From the NCBI RefSeq assembly GCF_024166365.1, contig NC_064821.1, positions 48,883,093 through 48,947,092 on the forward strand: DNA of 64,000 bases, given 5' to 3'. Within the stretch, counting starts at the first letter, position 1, and each line of letters opens with the position of its first letter. Below the pieces are notes generated by a model. That model had not been told where the DNA came from. It saw only the letters and a program-made list of their open reading frames with translations, and searched no databases. The DNA is from Elephas maximus indicus (Eukaryota > Chordata > Mammalia > Proboscidea > Elephantidae). Shown here in pieces: positions 41,667 through 51,449 of this stretch. The position numbers and the translations under genes were made by a program.

Positions 41667-41868
41667 AGACCTGGTGGCGCAGTGGCTAAGCACTTGGCTG
41701 CTAAGCGAAAGGTCACAGTTCGAACCCACCAGCTGCTCCACACGGGAAAGACATGGTGATCTGTTTCCATAAAGATTACAGCCAAGAATGCCCTATGGGG
41801 CAGTTCTACTCCATCACATGGGGTCACTATGAGTTGAAGTCAACCCTATGGCACCCAACAACAACAGA
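41667..41868 (+). mobile_element. AfroSINE, long subfamily
   Basis: Head 'gagacctggtggcgcagtgg', B box GGTCACAGTTCGAACCC, block 'gatctgtttccataaagatt', tail 'ctatggcacccaacaacaac'. Confidence 0.9.
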
Positions 41869-43329
41869 ACTGCCCCAGGCCTTGCGCCCTCCCCACACCC
41901 CACCTCCCGTCTGCCACTGCCACTCACATTCTATGGAAAATTAAAGAACTTCCTGAGCCTGGCTGCCTTCTGCAGAGCCATTCCAGCAACCTCGACCCAT
42001 ACTTTTCAGCACGTTCAGCTCTTTTAAAGCAACCCTCTCAGAGCGGCCCAGAAATGGGGGCTGCAGCTTGATTTGAGGTTAAACAAATAAATGCCATTCA
42101 TCTACCAACACTCTAGGAGTGAAAAATTTCTTAAGGCAAGCTGTGTGCTCCAGAAAAACTGCTGCCCCAAATTGCTGGGTTCCAGTCCAGTGTTCTCCAT
42201 TTCAGAAGACACTTGGGTTGCTTCAGCTCTGCGAGCGCTAGGACTGATTGTGGTGTGGGCGGCCGGGCATACCGCCGCGGCCTCTGTTCAGCCCCACTCT
42301 GGTTCTCTTGGCTGTGTCAACCTCCTCTCCCACAGACCCTGGGAGCTCTTGGGTATTTCTCAGCCTGCTGGGAAGTGGCTCCACTCCATCTTAGGGGGCC
42401 TCAGCCAGGCCACGGGCTGTGGGAGGCAGACTGCTTTGCTTCCTACATTTTGATGGTGAGAGAGAATGAGAAAGAAAAAAAAAAAAAAACCCACATTCTC
42501 AAATAAATAAAACTGCACTCCACCCGGCAGGAAAACTGTCTGGGTTTTCCCTGAGGTGCTCAGAATGTAGGGTGCAAGAACAATTCAACACAGGAGTCTT
42601 CCTTCCTTTTCTCTCTGAGAGTCCTTAGTCTGTCTGGAAAGACTGGAAGACTGAACCAAGAGTTCAGATCTTCCTACTCTTTGAAATATCCTGTGACAGA
42701 AACAATAATGCTCACCAGATAGGCCATTTGCTCCTACCTTTCCCAGCTGTGCCATATGTTGTTAGCCAATGAAATTGAGCCAGAGTGACATGTGTTGCCT
42801 TCAGGCTGAGGCAGTAAACAGCCAACCCCCGACTCTCTAGTCTTTCTTTCCCGGCCGTCTACTGTGATTGTGGAGGCTGTTCCAGGTAGTGCTGCTGCAA
42901 GATGGTGGTGCTTCTGTCAGCCTGGGTCCCTGAGTGCCTCTGTGGAGCATAACCTCCTGCCACCCTCCTGGAACACATGAGCACGAACTACATTTTTGTT
43001 GTGTTCACCCAGCCTGTGAGATCCGGGGATTGTTTGTTACTGCAGCGTTACCCAGTATTCCCTGACTGATTCAAGGTCCTGGCACACTCTGGTGTACTTT
43101 GCCCTCTTGTTCACTGGGAGACACCAGCACCCAAGACATGGAAAACAACACTTCTCTCCCTCTGGCCAACAGCCTTCCTCTGCTGTCCCATCTAAGATCT
43201 TGTCCCGGGATCAATGTTTTGGCTATTTTGTTTTATTTCATTTGTTTTGAGTGTGTCTCCTTAAATAAACTGCAGTGTTACAAGGAGAATGGGAAACCAC
43301 TATGAACGAGATTTTGTGTCAAGCAAATC
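41869..43329. other. Single-copy stretch with a small CpG cluster
   Basis: No gene recognised. At 42230-42290 a short cluster of CpGs (GCGAGCGC, GGGCGGCCGGG, ACCGCCGCGGCC) lies in otherwise CpG-poor DNA. An open frame (42091-42453) crosses it without a domain. Confidence 0.4.
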
Positions 43330-43705
43330 CATGTACAGTGTCTCGTTGAGCTCTCACAGCCCTATGAAAGAAATATTATTGTCCCCTATTTTTTTTATAG
43401 ATGAGGAAACCAGGCCTCAGACCCAAAAAACCAAACCCATTGTGTTTAAGTCTATTCTGATTCATAGCGACCCTGTAGGACAGGGTAGAACTGCCCCATA
43501 GGGTTTCTAAGGCTATAAATCGTTATAGAAGCCACATTTTTCTCCCCCAGAGCAGTTAGTGGGTTCAAACCACCAACCTCCCGGTTAGCAGCCAAGCGCT
43601 TAACCACCACACCACCAGGGCCCCAGAGAGATTAAATTACTTGCTCAAAATCACACAGCAAGTCAGCAGCACAGTGCAGCTTCAAACCTTTGTCTGTTTG
43701 AATCC
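43330..43705 (+). mobile_element. MIR SINE split by an AfroSINE
   Basis: 'tttatagatgaggaaaccag' to the left, 'ttacttgctcaaaatcacac' and 'agcaagtcagcagcac' to the right, both in MIR order. Confidence 0.8.
43421..43625 (-). mobile_element. AfroSINE in MIR
   Basis: Left CCAAAAAACCAAACCCATTG and 'ctgattcatagcgaccctg', right head 'ccaccacaccaccagggcc'. Confidence 0.88.
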
Positions 43706-44839
43706 AAAGTCACTTAGGAGAAGTGATGCCCAGTTGGAACTCTTAGATCCAACCCCCAAAGATGAAGTTCCATGTTCCTTGGTCATTCCTTCATGTGGCA
43801 AGTGTTTTTGAGTGGTTACTCTAGACCAGGTCCCGGATTAGAGGCTGTAGCAGCCTGGTCTCAGCTTCATTCTGCTCAGCAGGGATGGGGTTTTGGAGAG
43901 GTTTCCATAGTTCCACCCCAGGTTCTGTGAGGGTGGACCACACAACTTGGAGGTCATTTGTTGGGGACAGGGGATTCAGCCTGCTCCTGGAAGAATCCAA
44001 ACTCTGGGTGTTTCAGGAAATTTCTGACCTGTCAGGTTTCCGTGTAGCTGCTCAGTCAGAGCTGGTGAAGGGGGGCCAGGAGGGGAGGCTTCCCGTCAGC
44101 CCAGCTTTTGTCTCTCACATGAGCCCGAGACAGACAAACCACAACCACAGACCCGACCAGCTGTGGAAGCATCGAACAGGAAACCCAGAACATCTGGTGC
44201 TCCACTTCCTCAGAGGGCTGTGCAAGTCTGGGTGTGTGCGTGTGTCCGACTGTGTGCATGTCTATTTGCTCTCCCACTGTTGTTTAGTGAGACGTGGATG
44301 CAGACAGGGTTGGAAACCACAAGCTTTGTCGTGACAAGGGAGCCAGACACTGGCTCCCCAACTCTTATAGCGCCTCGTCCCTCCTTAGACAATGAGTCGG
44401 GATCAGACTCGATCTCTCAGGGCACCCTCTGACACCCTGCCTGTGTTTAGCTTCAAGCCACCAGGCAATTGAAAAGACGGATTTCTTTTCCTTTTGGGTT
44501 TGGGTGGTTTTAGAAGTTTTTTGGGGGGGGGCGGTGGGGTGGAGAGCTTTGCTTAAATATAACCTGGCCTCAGCATACAGACCCACAAAAAGCAGTGTCT
44601 GGATGAAAGCTGTTTTTAAAGCAATTTGAGGAGAATCTGTGGATGACCACCAAGGCCGTTTGCTGGTCAGGGGGCTGTTTTTCCACTAGTAGTCCCATCC
44701 TTTGTGAAGCGAGTAAGAAAGTGTGCAGGTTGTGCTGTTTTTGTTTCCCTCATTTTTTTGAAGGGAAGAAGGAAATGGGGGGAGTGAGGATTCACAAAAC
44801 CGTAGCATGAAGTTTAACTCTCCTACTACCCTTATGTTG
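43706..44839. other. Single-copy stretch, nothing recognised
   Basis: Frames at 43885-44432 (plus, two phases) and on the minus strand overlap. No domain. A T run followed by G-rich sequence lies near 44520. Confidence 0.4.
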
Positions 44840-44965
44840 TAGGCATTGTTATGCTCATTTTTACAAATCATGAAATTGAAATACAGAAGGGATTTGTAAG
44901 TCACCTAAGGTACAAGACAAGTATGGACCACGGCCAAAGTTCAAATTAAAATGATTGCTAATCAC
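44840..44965 (+). mobile_element. MIR SINE fragment
   Basis: 'catttttacaaatcatgaaa' then 'gtaagtcacctaaggtacaa'. Confidence 0.55.
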
Positions 44966-45009
44966 GTGGTAAATCCTATATTTAGATTTAAATCCTAGGA
45001 GATCACACT

Positions 45010-45190
45010 TCATTCTTTCAATGAACAGAAATAGCCTAAACTGTGCCTAGCACACAGTTGGGTGTTCAATAAATGTTGCTTGAATTAATCAATGAAATGT
45101 GCTATCTTCGAGAGCAGGGACCATGTCATTATCATCCTATCCCCAGGGGTCCGCATACAGTGAATGCTTAATGAATGTCAGTGAATGAAT
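45010..45190 (+). mobile_element. L2 LINE 3' end
   Basis: 'ctgtgcctagcacacagttg', 'ggtgttcaataaatgttgc' and a second 'gtgaatgcttaatgaatg' tail. Confidence 0.65.
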
Positions 45191-45387
45191 AGATAATTTA
45201 ACGAAGGAATTCTAAGTTTCAGAAGGGTGACACTTCGTTTATCTGGAGGCCTGTTACCTTAGCAAGGTCAACTGTTTGGATCCTGGCTAAAAATCAGAAA
45301 GAACCACAGTCAACAGAAGTCACAAGTCCTAGAACTTTCAGGCCCTCAGTTGCAGTCTCTTTGCCCTTCCTTTAAAATCAGTCCTAG

Positions 45388-45977
45388 TCACAAGGCGATT
45401 ACGAGCTCAAGAGACAGAAAGGGCCACATGAACCAGAGACTACATCATCCTGAGACCAGAAGAACTAGATGGTGCCCAGCTACAACCGATGACTGCCCTG
45501 ACAGGGAACACAACAGAGAACCCCTGAGGGAGCAGGAGAGCAGTGAGATGCAGACTCCAAATTCTCATAAGACCAGACTTAATGATCTGAATGAGACTAG
45601 AAGGACCCCGGTGGTCATGGCCCCCAGACCTTCTGTTGGCCCAGGACAGGAACCATTCCCGAAGCCAACTCTTCAGATATGGATTGAACTGGACAATGGG
45701 TTGGAGAGGGATGCTGGTGAGGAGTGAGCTTCTTGGATCAGGTGGACACTTGAGACTATGTTGGTATCTCCTGCCTGGAGGGGAGATGAGAGGGTTGAGG
45801 GGGTTAGAAGCTGTCGAAATGGACACGAAAAGAGAGAGCGGAGGGAGAGGGCAGGCTGTCTCATTAGGGAGAGAGTAATTGGGAGTGTGTTAGCAAGCTG
45901 TATATGTGTTTTTGTGTAAGACTGACTTGATTTGTAAACTTTCACTTAAAGCACAATAAGAATTATTAAAAAAAAAA
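45388..45977 (+). mobile_element. L1 3' end, 5'-truncated, with TSD and poly(A)
   Basis: The 14-bp direct repeat AAAATCAGTCCTAG lies at 45374-45387 and 45978-45991. The element ends 'agcacaataagaattatt' plus A14. 'gaagaactagatggtgccc' and 'actgccctgacaggga' are shared with the older L1 tail at 5841. Frames such as 45350-45727 are translations of this UTR. Confidence 0.85.
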
Positions 45978-46347
45978 AAAATCAGTCCTAGAAAGCATGG
46001 GTGGTAATCTTTCCAGCTCACATTTAGAAGCATCCGCTTAGAAAGGAGATGGTCTGTTAGATGAGGCTTGCTGACCACAGCAATTTGGGAATTCAACTAG
46101 CATTTTCAAACTCGCGTATACATGCCAACGATGAACAAGCCAGGAGCTGGCAACTGACAAGACAAAGTAAACTGTCAGGTTCACGGATATCTGTGCGCAG
46201 ACTAGGTCCGAGGTAGCCAGATCGAACCTGTAGTAATCTCAACGATTTCTCTGGCCGAGATCAAAGGCACAGCAACGAAGGCAGCTAGATCTCACTACCA
46301 ACGTCAGGGAGCAATTGTGCTTGCTCACGACTTGGAGCTTACCAGCT

Positions 46348-46380
46348 GCACATGCGCTACCCTGAGATGACACATGCGCA
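46348..46380 (+). promoter_or_regulatory. Two NRF1-like sites
   Basis: GCACATGCGCT (from 46348) and CACATGCGCA (46371-46380) each contain the right half of the NRF1 site YGCGCAYGCGCR. The left half differs by one base. Both are near-matches. Confidence 0.4.
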
Positions 46381-46443
46381 CTGCCCGAGGTCGCACTCTT
46401 TGACACCTGCCGGACTGCGGAGCCCTCTCCACCCCGGCTGTCA

Positions 46444-46451
46444 TTACGTCA
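46444..46451 (+). promoter_or_regulatory. CRE-like site
   Basis: TTACGTCA differs from the palindromic CRE TGACGTCA at one position and retains the ACGTCA core bound by CREB/CREM/ATF. Confidence 0.55.
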
Positions 46452-46471
46452 TGCAAGCGCCGCGGTGTGGG

Positions 46472-46479
46472 TGACGTCA
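46472..46479 (+). promoter_or_regulatory. Palindromic CRE
   Basis: Exact TGACGTCA, the full CREB/CREM/ATF site. It is 28 bases from the preceding CRE-like site and about 50 bases upstream of the possible start codon at 46521. Confidence 0.7.
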
Positions 46480-46520
46480 TCCAAGAGCGCCTGGCGCGAT
46501 CCGGAGGAGCGGAGCTCTGG

Positions 46521-46546
46521 ATGGCAAAAGTGTTGCTGTGGAGACG
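46521..46546 (+). other. Possible first coding exon (MAKVLLWR)
   Basis: ATGGCAAAAGTGTTGCTGTG encodes MAKVLLWR and is followed at 46547 by GTACGT, an acceptable 5' splice site after a G. If not spliced, the frame stops after about 20 more codons. No downstream exon is identified. The same bases also form an X-box, which could be the real reason for conservation. Confidence 0.2.
46532..46545 (+). promoter_or_regulatory. Degenerate X-box (RFX site)
   Basis: GTTGCTGTGGAGAC fits RYYNYY, a two-base spacer and RRNRAC. Confidence 0.4.
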
Positions 46547-46671
46547 GTACGTAGAGCCCCGCCCCCAAGGCAGGATTGGAGGAAAGCTGGTCAACTGATG
46601 TGGTGAGGGTTTTTTTGTTTTTCCTCCTGAAGGTGCGCGGCAGGAGCTGCTGGGGCGCTTTTCGCTAACTG

Positions 46672-46685
46672 GTTCCCCTGGCAAC
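46672..46685 (+). promoter_or_regulatory. Strong X-box (RFX site)
   Basis: GTTCCCCTGGCAAC is a two-fold symmetric match to GTTNCC-NN-GGNAAC. A GGTTCCCCTGGCAACC string also occurs in some mammalian LTRs, but no LTR context is visible here. Confidence 0.6.
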
Positions 46686-46740
46686 CGGGTCTCCCTCAGA
46701 CTGCCCTGATGGGCAGTTCACAGGAATCCCCCGAGCCAGG

Positions 46741-46779
46741 GTCAGGACCTCAAAATCAACTTGAGGGACTTCTTGGCTT
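46741..46779. repeat. 39-bp target-site duplication, left copy
   Basis: Starts GTCAGGACCTCAAAATCAAC and recurs at 50632-50670 with two mismatches. The repeat is not RTE sequence and is therefore the host site duplicated on insertion. Confidence 0.85.
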
Positions 46780-48091
46780 GTTGTTTTTCTGAGGTGCCGT
46801 GGAGTCGGTTCCGGCTCATAGCGACCCTGTGTACCACAGAACGAACACTGCCGGGTCCTGCTCCAGGCTCACAGTCGTTGTTGCGCTTGAGCCCATTGTT
46901 GCAACCACTGTGTGAGTCCATCTCCTTGACGGTCTTCCCTCTTTCGCTGACACTCTACTTTTCCAGGCATGCTGTCCTTCTCTAGGGATTGATCCTTCCT
47001 GACAACATGTCCAAAGTATGTAAGACACAGTCACCCCATCTTTGCTCCTAAGGAGCGTTATGGTTGTACTTCCAAGACAGATTTGTTTGTCCTTTCGGCA
47101 GTCCGTGGTATATACAGTATTCTTCGCCAACACCACAATTCAAAGGCTCCAATTCTTCTTTGGTCTCCCTTACTCATTGTCCAGCTTTCACATGCATATG
47201 ATGCGATTGAATATACCATGGCTTGGCACATCTTAGTCTTTCAAGGTGACATCTTTGCTCCTCAACACTTTAAAGAAGTCCTTTGCAGCAGAATTACCCG
47301 ATGCGATGCAGCTTTTGATTTCCTGACTGCTGCTTCCGTGGCTGTTGATTGTGGATCCAAGTAAAATGAAATCCTTGACAACTTCATTCTTTTCCCCGTA
47401 TATCATGATGTTGCTTATTGGTCCAGTTGTGAGGATTTTTGGTGAGGTGTGTGTAATCCATACTGAAGGCTGTGGTCTTTGATCTTCATCAGTAAGTGCT
47501 TCAAGTCCTCTTCACTTTCAGCAAGCAAGGTCGTGTCATCTGCATAACACAGGTTGTTCATGAGTCTTCCTCCAATCCTGACCCCCGGTTCCTTATGCAG
47601 TCCAGCTTCTCGGATTATTTGCTCAGCATACAGACTGAATAGGTATTGTAAAAGGATACAACCTTGATGCAGACAGTATCTCCTTGTTCTGTCTTAACAA
47701 CTGCCTCTTGATCTAAGTTCCTAATGAGCACAATTAAGTCTGGAAGCCTCATTCTTCGCAATGCTATCCGTAATTTGTCATGATCCACACAGTCGAATGC
47801 CTTTGCATAGTCAATAAAACACAGGTAAACATCCTTCTGGTATTCTCTGCTTTCAGCCAGGATCCATCTGACATCAGCAGTGATATCCCTGGTTCCATGT
47901 CCTTTTCTGAATCCGGCCTGAATTTCTAGCAGTTCCCTGTCGATATACTGCTGCAACTGCTTTTGAATGATCTTCAACAAAATTTTGCTTGTGTGTGATA
48001 TTAATGATATTGTTTGATAATTTCCACTTTCGGTTGGATCACCTTTCTTGGGATTAAGCATAAATATGGATCTCTTCCAGTTGGTTGGCCA
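46780..48091 (-). mobile_element. RTE copy A, 3' 1.3 kb
   Basis: The left end is the RTE 3' tail ('gaggtgccgtggagtcgg'). The minus frame at 47615-48061 includes MLNPKKGDPTESGNYQTISL, YIDRELLEIQAGFRKGHGTR and CFIDYAKAFDCVDHDKLRIA, which belong to the reverse-transcriptase core. It ends abruptly in RT at 48091, where a second RTE 3' tail starts in the same orientation. Its left flank is the 39-bp sequence at 46741-46779, which is repeated beyond copy B. Confidence 0.88.
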
Positions 48092-50631
48092 GGTTGTTGT
48101 TCTTGTTGTTAGGTGCTGTCAGTCGGGTCCGACTCATTGCGACCCTACACACAACAGAACGAAACACTGCCCGGTCCTGAGCCATCCTTACAATCGTTGT
48201 TATGCTTGAGCTCATTGTTGCAGCCACTGTGTCAGCCCACCTTGTTGAGAGTCTTCCTCTTTTCTGCTGACCCCTGTACTCTGCCAAGCATGATGTCCTT
48301 CTCCAGGGACTGATCCCTCCTGACAACATGTCCAAAGTATTTAAGACGCAGTCTCGCCATCCTTGCTTCTAAGGAGCATTCTGGTTGTACTTCTTCCAAG
48401 ACAGATCTGTTCGTTCTTCTGGCAGTCCATGGTGTATTCAATATTCTTCGCCAACACCACAATTCAAAGGCGTCAACTCTTCTTCTTCGGTCTTCCTTAT
48501 TCATTGTCCAGCTTTCACATGCATATGATGTGATTGAAAATACCATGGCTTGGGTCAGGCACACCTTAGTCTTCAAGGTGACATCTTTGCTCTTCAAAAC
48601 TTTAGAGAGGTCCTTTGCAGCAGAATTACCCAATGCAATGCGTCTTTTGATTTCCTGACTGCTGCTTCCATGGCTGTTGATTATGGATCAGAAGTAAAAT
48701 GAAATCCTTGACAACTTCAATCTTTTCTCCGTTTATCATGAAGTTGCTCATTGGTCCAGTTGTGAGGATTTTTGTTCTCTTTATGTTGAGGTGCAATCCA
48801 TACTGAAGGCTGTGGTCTTTGATCTTCATTAGTAAGTGCTTCAAGTCCTCTTCACTTTCAGCAAGCAAGGTTGTGTCATCTGCATAACACAGGTTGTTGA
48901 CGAATCTTCCTCCAATCCTGATGCCCCATTCTTCTTCATATAGTCCAGCTTCTCGTATTATTTGCTCAGCATACAGATTGAATAGGTATGGTGAAAGAAT
49001 ACAACCCTGACGCACACCTTTCCTGACTTTAAACCAATCAGTATCCCCTTGTTCTGTCCGGACAACTGCCTCTTGATCTATGTAAAGGTTCCTCATGAAC
49101 ACAATTAAGTGTTCTGGAATTTCCATTCTTCGCAATGTTATCCATATTTGTTTTGATCCACACAGTCAAATGCCTTTGCATAGTCAATAAAACACAGGTA
49201 AGCATCCTTCTGATATTCTCTGCTTTCAGCCAGGATCCATCTGACATCAGCAGTGATATCCCTGGTTCCACGTCCTTTTCTGAAACCGGCCTGAATTTCT
49301 GGCAGTTCCCTGTTGATATACTGCTGCAGCCATTTTTGAATGATCCTCAGGAACATTTTGCTTGCGTGTGATATTAATGATATTGTTCTATAATTTCCAC
49401 GTTCAATTGGATCACCCTTCTTGGGAATAGGCATAAATATGGATCTGTTCCAGTCAGTTGGCCAGGAAGCTGTCTTCCATATTTCTTGGCACAGACGACT
49501 GAGCACCTCCAGCGCTGCATATGTTTGTTGAAACATCTCAGTTGATATTCCATCAATTCCTGGAGCCTTGTTTTTCGCCAATGCTTTCAAAGGAGCTTGG
49601 ACTTCTTCCTTCAGTACTATCGGTTCCTGATCATATGCCACCTCTTGAAATGGTTGAATATCGACTAATTCTTTTTGGTATAATGACTCTGTGTATTCCT
49701 TCTATCTTCTTTTCATGCTTCTTGTGTCGTCTAATATTTTCCCCATAGAATCCTTCACTATTGCAGCTCGAGGCTTGAATTTTTTCTTCAGTTCTTTCAG
49801 CTTGAGAAATGCTGAGCTTGTTCTTCCTCTTTGTTTTTCCATCTCCAGCTCTTTGCACATGTCATTATAATACTTTACTTTGTCTTCTCAAGCCACCCTT
49901 TGAAATCTTCTGTTCAGTTTTTACTTCATCGTTTCTTCCTTTTGCTTTAGCTGCTCGATGTTCAAGAGCAAGTTTCAGAGTCTCTTCTGACATCCTTTAG
50001 TCTTTTCTTTCTTTCCTGTCTTTTTAATGACCTCTTGCTTTCTTCACGTATGATGTCCTTGATGTCATTCCATAACTCGTCTGGTCTTTGGTCATTAGTG
50101 TTTAACACATCAAATCTGTTCTTGAGATGGTCTCTAAATTCAGGTGGGACATACTCAAGGTCATACTTTTGCTCTCATCGACTTGTTCTAATTTTCTTCC
50201 ATTTCAACTTGGACTTGTACATGGGCAATTGATGGTCTGTTCCACAGTGGGCCCCTGGCCTTGTACTGACTGATGATATTGAGCTTTTTCATCGTCTCTT
50301 TCCAGGGATGTAGTCTATTTGATTCCTATGTATTCCATCTGGTGAGGTCCACGTGTATAGTTACCATTGATGTTGGTGAAAAGAGGTATTCATAATGAAG
50401 TAGCTGGTCTTGCAAAATTCTGTCATGAGATCTCTGGCATCATTTCTATCACCAAGGCCGTGTCTTCCAACTACGGACCCTTCTTTGTTTCCAACTTTTG
50501 CATTCCAATCACCAGTAATTATCAGTGTATCCTGATGGCATGTTCAATCAATTTCAGACTGCAGAGGCTTGTAAAAACCTTCAGTTTCTTCATCTTTGGA
50601 CTTAGTGGTTGGTGGGTAAATTTGAATAATA
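48092..50631 (-). mobile_element. RTE copy B, 2.5 kb, 3' tail to endonuclease
   Basis: Contains the best-preserved reverse transcriptase in the window, in the minus frame 48626-49135. KVRKGVRQGCILSPYLFNLY, LCYADDTTLLAESEEDLKHL (with the YADD catalytic motif) and KRTKILTTGPMSNFMINGEK are visible. Frames 49138-49641 and beyond give the upstream RT (IPKKGDPIERGNYRTISLIS). The 5' end stops inside the endonuclease near 50631 (IIQIYPPTTKSKDEET). Frames are disrupted, so no intact protein is encoded. Confidence 0.92.
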
Positions 50632-50670
50632 GTCAGAACCTCAAAATCAATTTGAGGGACTTCTTGGCTT
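50632..50670. repeat. 39-bp target-site duplication, right copy
   Basis: Right partner of 46741-46779. An ERVL-type LTR begins eight bases later. Confidence 0.85.
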
Positions 50671-50677
50671 AAGGTAG

Positions 50678-51176
50678 TGTCTTGGTCGTCTAGTGCTGCC
50701 GTAACAGAAATACCACAAGTGGGTGGCTTTAACAAAGAGAAGTTTATTCTCTCATAGTGCAGTAGGCTAGAAGTCCAAATTCAGGCGCCAGCTCCAGGGG
50801 GAGGCTTTCTTTCTCCGTCAGCGCTGGAGGAAGGTCCTTATCATAGTCTTCCTTTGGTCTGGGAGTATCTCAGCACAGGAACCTCTGGTCCAAAGGATGT
50901 GCTCTGCTCCCAGTGCTGCTTTCTTGGTGGTATAAGGTTCCCATATCTCTCTGTTCACTTCTCTGTTTTATATCTCAAAAGAGATTGGCTTAAAACACTA
51001 CCTAATCTTATAAACCTCTGCAGTGTAATCGCTGCTAATCCAAATTATTATATCATATTGATAGGATTTACAACACACATAGGGAAATCACATAAAATGG
51101 TCGACAATCATGCAAGGAAATCATGACCTAGCCAAGTTGACAGATATTTTAGGGGGACAGAATTCAATCCATGACA
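50678..51176 (+). mobile_element. Solo LTR, ERVL type, same family as at 9519
   Basis: Starts TGTCTTGGTCGTCTAGTGCT and ends 'aattcaatccatgaca'. The perfect 5-bp TSD GGTAG lies at 50673-50677 and 51177-51181. At about 499 bp it is close in length to the 520-bp copy at 9519. Confidence 0.92.
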
Positions 51177-51261
51177 GGTAGTAAATATCGCATGTGTCTC
51201 TGGTCCAGGTAAAGTAAAAATTCAAATTGTCTTAGATCTTAGATCTGGTTTGGCATAGACC

Positions 51262-51305
51262 CTAAAACCTAAAAAACCCTTTGCTGTCAAGTCGATTCTG
51301 ACTCA
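51262..51305 (-). mobile_element. SINE/RTE tail-only fragment
   Basis: 'ctttgctgtcaagtcgattc' and 'tgactca' are the shared 3' tail. Nothing else of the element is present. No TSD is evident. Confidence 0.6.
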
Positions 51306-51339
51306 GTTATCCGTTAAGCAGTGTTAGTGTGAGAAGAAA

Positions 51340-51430
51340 AATCCGGGACTAGGACACAGTGTCAGCAGTAACCTTGGGCAAATCACCTAACCTTTTTGAG
51401 CCTCAGTTTCCTGTCTATGGAATTTTTCCC
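51340..51430 (+). mobile_element. MIR SINE fragment
   Basis: 'taaccttgggcaaatcacct' and 'tttttgagcctcagtttcct'. Confidence 0.8.
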
Positions 51431-51449
51431 ATCAGCATGTAAATATATT

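Larger units (their letters stand above)
46105..46720. promoter_or_regulatory. CpG-rich putative bidirectional promoter
   Basis: CpGs are dense here, especially at 46340-46690, compared with repeat-rich neighbours. It lies between a young L1 tail and an RTE, and I see no repeat inside it. It contains two CRE-like sites, two NRF1-like CACATGCGC sites, a GCCCCGCCCCC GC box at about 46557-46567 and two X-box motifs. CRE plus X-box is typical of genes active in ciliated cells or spermatids. No TATA box is obvious. Which strand is transcribed is not clear. Confidence 0.65.

Noticed and set aside
45350-45878. Overlapping open frames of 95-128 residues
   Set aside because: They fall in an L1 3' UTR copy with TSD and poly(A).
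46325-46684. Minus-strand frame of 119 residues in the CpG block
   Set aside because: GC-rich composition keeps the frame open. It covers the CRE and X-box cluster and has no recognisable domain or splice context.
48626-49135. Reverse-transcriptase frame as an active gene
   Set aside because: It has the YADD motif, but the flanking frames of the same RTE copy are broken and the element is truncated. It is a fossil LINE, not a functional gene.
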